A stretch of 64,000 bases of DNA from Pikeienuella piscinae. GTDB lineage: Bacteria > Pseudomonadota > Alphaproteobacteria > Rhodobacterales > Rhodobacteraceae. The notes under the pieces were generated by a model. It saw only the letters and a program-made list of their open reading frames with translations. It had not been told where the DNA came from and did not search any database. Numbering within the stretch: position 1 is the stretch's first letter; each line of letters begins with the position of its first letter. Both the position numbers and the translations under genes were made by a program. The stretch is from assembly GCF_011044155.1 (NCBI RefSeq), contig NZ_CP049056.1, forward strand, positions 930,001 to 994,000, written 5' to 3'. Shown here piece by piece: positions 60,775-64,000 of this stretch.

Positions 60775-61553
60775 CAGCCGCTCTCGGCTTGCGTCTCTTC
60801 ATCCACGCCGTCCAGCGTCGCAACCAGCGCGTCGAGAAGGCCGGAAGCGCCGATGCGAAATGTCTCCGGCGTCGCCCAGCTTTCACCCATCACTTCGTCC
60901 GCAAGATCGAGATAATTGGCCGCGTCGGTGGACTTGCTCACGCCCCCCGACGGTTTCAGCCCCGCCTGAGCCTCGGAGTCCCGGATCGCCTCCAGCATCG
61001 TCCTTGCGGCGCGGAGCGTCGCGCTGACGGGGGTCTTGCCCGTCGACGTCTTGAGGAAATCCGCCCCGCCTTCGAGCGCGAGTTCGGCGGCGCGCCGGAC
61101 AGCCTCCTCCCTCTCAAGAACGCCGGTTTCCAGAATCGCCTTCACCAGAACGCCGCGCCCGGCGGCGCGCCTGACACGCTTCACCAGGGTGATGACGCGT
61201 TCCTCCCGTCCCTCCAGAAACGCCTTGTAGGGGATCACCATGTCGATCTCGCCTGCGCCCGCCTCGACCGCGGTTTCGGTAAGGTCGGCGATTTCGCCCG
61301 GATCATCGTCGCCGGCGGGAAAATTGACCACGGTGGCGATCCGAACGCCCTGATGAGCGAGCAGCCGATGCGCCTCGCCCACGAAACGCGGCCAGACGCA
61401 GACGGCCGCGACATTTCCATGCGCGGTGATCGCGCGGCGCGCCAGCGTCTGGATCGCCGCCTCGTCGCAATCATGTTCGAGATTGGTGAGGTCGAGCGAA
61501 TGAAGCGCCCGCAGCGCCGCCTTGCGAAGCCCGATCTCATCGTCTTCAACCAT
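60774..61553 (-). CDS. deoC: Deoxyribose-phosphate aldolase
   Basis: The 259-residue class I aldolase splits deoxyribose 5-phosphate into acetaldehyde and glyceraldehyde 3-phosphate. Conserved blocks are VCVWPRFVGEAH, DMVIPYKAFLEG, KAILETGVL with the Schiff-base neighbour, and DFLKTSTGKTPVSATL with the active lysine. GLKPSGGVSK is also typical. The ATG at 61553 overlaps the purine nucleoside phosphorylase end by eight bases. Normal length. Confidence 0.95.
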   Translation of the reverse strand: MVEDDEIGLRKAALRALHSLDLTNLEHDCDEAAIQTLARRAITAHGNVAAVCVWPRFVGEAHRLLAHQGVRIATVVNFPAGDDDPGEIADLTETAVEAGAGEIDMVIPYKAFLEGREERVITLVKRVRRAAGRGVLVKAILETGVLEREEAVRRAAELALEGGADFLKTSTGKTPVSATLRAARTMLEAIRDSEAQAGLKPSGGVSKSTDAANYLDLADEVMGESWATPETFRIGASGLLDALVATLDGVDEETQAESG

Positions 61554-62346
61554 TCGCGTAGCTCCCGACAAATGCGCGGATGAGGGCGCGGAATCGATCT
61601 TCTGCCTTCGCCGCCTCGGATTTCGTCTCATCATGGCTGAGCGCCGCTCCGGTCATCCCGGCGGCGTAATTCGTGATCACCGAAACCGCAACGACGGGAA
61701 GACCGATATGCCGGGCGATAATGCACTCCGGAGCAGTAGACATGCCCACCGCATCGGCGCCGAGCTTGCGGATGGCCGCGATCTCCGCCGGAGTTTCGAA
61801 AGAGGGGCCGGAGAACCAGGCGTAGACTCCTTCGAAAAGCTCTAGTTCGGCTTCCTCCGCCCACCATTTCAGGCGGAGACGCAGAGTATCGTCATACGCG
61901 TTGACCATGGATACGAAGCGGTCGTCGCCCTCGACGCCGATCAGCGGATCGCGTCCTGAAAAATTGATGTGATCCCGGATCGCCATCAGCGCGCCGGGCG
62001 GAATCTCCTTGCGCGTCGAGCCGGCGGCGTTGGTCAGAAACGCCAGCTCCGCGCCGAGCGCCTTGAAACATTCGAGGACGGGGCGCATCGCCGCCGCATC
62101 GCCGCCCTCATAGTAGTGCTTGCGCCCGGAGAGCATGGCGACCTCGATACCCTCAAGCCGACCCAGCGTGAGCGCGCCGGCATGGCCGCTGACGCCGGAG
62201 ACCGGAAAGCCGGGAAGGTCCCCGAATTCGAACCGCGTCGCGCCCTCCAGCTCATCCGCCATCGCGCCGAGGCCAGAGCCGAGAACGAGGCCCATCCGCA
62301 CCGGCGTCCGGGCTTTCGCGCGAATAATATCGGCGGCTGCGGTCAT
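61546..62346 (-). CDS. Purine nucleoside phosphorylase
   Basis: The 266-residue trimeric-type (PunA/PNP-II) phosphorylase splits inosine or guanosine with phosphate. Motifs are LGSGLGAMADELEG, GVSGHAGALTLGRL, SGRKHYYEGG and the purine-site block NAAGSTRKEIPPG with the later SGPSFETPAEIAAIRKLGADAVGMSTAPE. The ATG at 62346 is inside the cdd stop (ATGA). It feeds bases to the deaminases and ribose 1-phosphate to deoB. Gene naming (punA, xapA or deoD) is not settled by eye. Confidence 0.92.
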   Translation of the reverse strand: MTAAADIIRAKARTPVRMGLVLGSGLGAMADELEGATRFEFGDLPGFPVSGVSGHAGALTLGRLEGIEVAMLSGRKHYYEGGDAAAMRPVLECFKALGAELAFLTNAAGSTRKEIPPGALMAIRDHINFSGRDPLIGVEGDDRFVSMVNAYDDTLRLRLKWWAEEAELELFEGVYAWFSGPSFETPAEIAAIRKLGADAVGMSTAPECIIARHIGLPVVAVSVITNYAAGMTGAALSHDETKSEAAKAEDRFRALIRAFVGSYANG

Positions 62347-62735
62347 GCTTCCCCATCCAGGCTGAACGCCTCCGGCAGCAGCGCGCCGAGGGTCCAGCGC
62401 CCGCGCTCGCCCGCCGGCCCGGCAGAAATGACCGGCGTATCGGCGGCCGCGAATTCGGCGAGCTTTTGCCGACATCCCCCGCAGGGCGTGCAGGGGCGCG
62501 CGCTGTCGGCCCAGACGCATATTTCCGCGATTCTGGTCTCTCCCGCCATGACCATGGCCGAGATCGCGCTTGGTTCGGCGCACCAGCCCTGCGGATAGGC
62601 GGCGTTCTCGATGTTGCAGCCTGCGTAGACGGCCCCCGACGCCGCCCTAATCGCGGCGCCGACGCGGAACCGCGAATAAGGTGCGTGGGCGCGCGCGGCG
62701 GCTGAACTGGCGGCCGCAATCAGATCGGCGGACAT
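62343..62735 (-). CDS. cdd: Cytidine deaminase
   Basis: The 130-residue homotetrameric-type enzyme converts cytidine or deoxycytidine to the uridine form. The zinc site is present as CAEPSAI (catalytic Cys-Ala-Glu) and PCTPCGGCRQKL; PYSRFRVGAAIRAASGAVYAGCNIENAAYPQGW is the classical N-terminal half. ATG at 62735 (MSADLI) matches the family start; 62768 is an alternative. It is the first gene of the operon that runs to the EamA transporter. Confidence 0.94.
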   Translation of the reverse strand: MSADLIAAASSAAARAHAPYSRFRVGAAIRAASGAVYAGCNIENAAYPQGWCAEPSAISAMVMAGETRIAEICVWADSARPCTPCGGCRQKLAEFAAADTPVISAGPAGERGRWTLGALLPEAFSLDGEA

Positions 62736-62784
62736 CGGCTTTCGGGCTCCCGGCTGGCTCGGCGTCATGATCGCCCGGCGAGCG

Positions 62785-62801
62785 CGGCGCGGCAAGCGCC
62801 G
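62785..62801 (-). terminator. Hairpin between the sigma-54 activator and cdd
   Basis: CGGCGC-GGCAA-GCGCCG is a perfect 6-bp stem with a 5-base loop, in the 91-base gap downstream of the regulator stop. It may terminate the regulator transcript. No U-tract is visible. Confidence 0.38.
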
Positions 62802-62826
62802 ATCCGTCGCCGGAGCCGGCCGCGCA

Positions 62827-64000
62827 TCACTCCTTCGCCCAGCTTTCCCGCTTGCGATAAATTGTGGATGGGCTGAGGTCGAGCACGCGCGCCGCCTTCG
62901 GCACCGAACCGTCATGCGCGGCGATCGTCGCCTCGATGAACTCGCGTTCGACCTCCGCCATCGTGGCGCCGACAAGCGGCTCGACACGGGCTGAGACGCC
63001 GATCGGAGGGGCCGCGCCATCGGTCGCGATCGCGCCATTGCGCTGCGCCTGAGGTTGCGGCGCCTTCATGGGCTCGGCCAGACCCGGCGGCAGCATGTCC
63101 GGCGTCGCCTCCTCGCCGTCGTGCAGAAGGACGATATTCCACATCACATTCTGCAACTGGCGCATGTTTCCCGGCCATTGCAGATTGCGCATGATTTCGG
63201 CGAGCTCCGGCGAAACCCTGGTGAAGCGTTTGCCCTCATCGGCGGAATAGCGCCGCAGGAAGCTCTCCGCCGCCACGATCACATCCTCGCCGCGCTCACG
63301 CAATGGCGGCAGATGGATCGGGACGACATGCAGCCGGTAAAAGAGGTCCTCGCGAAAACGCCCGGCCCTCACCTCCTCCACCGGATTGCGATTGGTCGCG
63401 CAGATGATGCGCGCATCGACCTTGCGCGGGGTGGTCGCGCCCACCGGAGTTACGGTCGATGTCTGCAGAAAGCGCAGGAGTTTGGTCTGGAGCGCGAGAT
63501 CCATCTCGCAGATTTCATCGAGGAAAAGCGTTCCGCCATCGGCCGCAGCCGCCGCGCCGGGCTTGTCGGCTATGGCGCCGGTAAAGGACCCCCGCAAATG
63601 CCCGAACACTTCCGACTCGAGAAGATCGCGAGGAATGGCGCCGCAATTCAGCGCGATGAACGGGCCGTCGGCGCGTCCGGACTCCGCGTGGAGCGCCTGC
63701 GCAGCCACCTCCTTGCCGGCGCCGCTCTCGCCGGTGATGAACACCGTAGCGGTGGAGCGGCCAATCTCGCTGATCAGGTGATAGACCTCCCGCATGCCGG
63801 GAGAATCGCCGATGAAGCCATGAAAGCCGCCGACCTCGAGTTTCGGTTTTGCGCGCCGGGCGCGCCCGCTCTTCGCAATCTCCAGAAGCGCGTTATCGAC
63901 CGCAGAGAGAAGGCGTCGCTCATCGAAGGGTTTGACGAGGAAATCGAACGCCCCGCCGCGCATGGCGTCGACAGCGCGGTTGATCGAACCGTTGGCGGTG
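62827..64000 (-). CDS. Sigma-54-dependent response regulator (partial, N-terminus off the right edge)
   Basis: The visible 391 residues are the end of a receiver domain (DAMRGGAFDFLVKPFDERRL, with the K of the receiver fold), an AAA+ domain (Walker A GESGAGKE, FGHLRGSFTGA where GAFTGA is usual, Walker B GGTLFLDEIC) and a C-terminal Fis-type helix-turn-helix (GSVPKAARVLDLSPSTIYRKRESW). It thus is an NtrC/LuxO-type activator of sigma-54 promoters under phosphorelay control. The alanine-to-serine change in the sigma-54-contact loop may alter activity only slightly. The phospho-acceptor aspartate lies outside the window. It precedes the salvage operon in the same direction, but a regulatory link is not shown. 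Confidence 0.92.
   Translation of the reverse strand, partial: TANGSINRAVDAMRGGAFDFLVKPFDERRLLSAVDNALLEIAKSGRARRAKPKLEVGGFHGFIGDSPGMREVYHLISEIGRSTATVFITGESGAGKEVAAQALHAESGRADGPFIALNCGAIPRDLLESEVFGHLRGSFTGAIADKPGAAAAADGGTLFLDEICEMDLALQTKLLRFLQTSTVTPVGATTPRKVDARIICATNRNPVEEVRAGRFREDLFYRLHVVPIHLPPLRERGEDVIVAAESFLRRYSADEGKRFTRVSPELAEIMRNLQWPGNMRQLQNVMWNIVLLHDGEEATPDMLPPGLAEPMKAPQPQAQRNGAIATDGAAPPIGVSARVEPLVGATMAEVEREFIEATIAAHDGSVPKAARVLDLSPSTIYRKRESWAKE

Noticed and set aside
1-64000. CRISPR arrays, rRNA or tRNA genes
   Set aside because: No regularly spaced direct repeats and no tRNA- or rRNA-like stretches were seen on either strand by eye.

Overview
The window is GC-rich alphaproteobacterial chromosome, most like the Rhodobacterales/Paracoccaceae. 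This rests on base composition, tight start/stop overlaps, GTG and TTG starts, and neighbourhoods such as NUDIX-hslO, ftsE-ftsX-plsC, hspQ and a deo/cdd salvage operon. No rRNA, tRNA or CRISPR array was seen. The left edge cuts rplU and the right edge cuts a sigma-54 activator.

Layout. 1-18.0 kb is mostly housekeeping: rplU, NUDIX, hslO, threonine aldolase, YcgN, a TlpA-like thioredoxin, a methyltransferase, modABC with a ModE-type regulator and a likely ModE box, an LplT-like transporter, an RhlE-like helicase, a LysE exporter, ftsEX, plsC, an acyl-CoA synthetase and hspQ. 18,129-21,378 is one IS1-type mobile element with 19-bp perfect ends and an exact 8-bp target duplication; it carries a HigB toxin, a HigA-ImmA/IrrE antitoxin and two unknown genes. 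21.4-26.5 kb holds a lytic transglycosylase lipoprotein, secreted and membrane proteins of unknown role, a LysR regulator, an MBL-fold hydrolase and a VOC protein.

26.5-45.3 kb is the most unusual region and the main candidate for an undescribed system. In order it encodes an ABC-exporter-like protein whose ATPase motifs are all eroded; a stand-alone cyclic-nucleotide-binding protein; a PPC-domain secreted protein (with a prepilin peptidase on the other strand); a FAD/NAD(P) oxidoreductase fused to two cyclic-nucleotide-binding domains and a 16-cysteine ferredoxin module; a di-heme cytochrome b membrane protein with two H-x13-H pairs; a cytoplasmic FHA domain joined through one membrane helix to a periplasmic decaheme cytochrome; a small secreted protein; a lipoprotein with two GlcG/HbpS domains; an outer-membrane beta-barrel; and a 1290-residue decaheme cytochrome with an LVIVD-type propeller. 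I read this as a trans-envelope electron pathway from NAD(P)H to the cell surface (or the reverse), with cAMP/cGMP-type and phosphothreonine sensors built into the electron carriers. That reading is inferred from domain content and gene order only.

45.3-54.4 kb holds a cytochrome b561, a RibD-type reductase and OpgC in one operon, a thiosulfate-type (TsuA/YeeE) transporter with a DUF302 protein, a gamma carbonic anhydrase with a CaiB-type CoA-transferase, and guanine deaminase overlapping an unusual sulfite-oxidase-fold/pentapeptide-repeat fusion. 54.4-62.7 kb is a long minus-strand salvage operon (cdd, purine nucleoside phosphorylase, deoC, deoA, deoB, add, upp, 8-oxoguanine-type deaminase, EamA transporter). 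It takes nucleosides to bases and pentose phosphates, and the neighbouring guanine deaminase feeds the same purine route.
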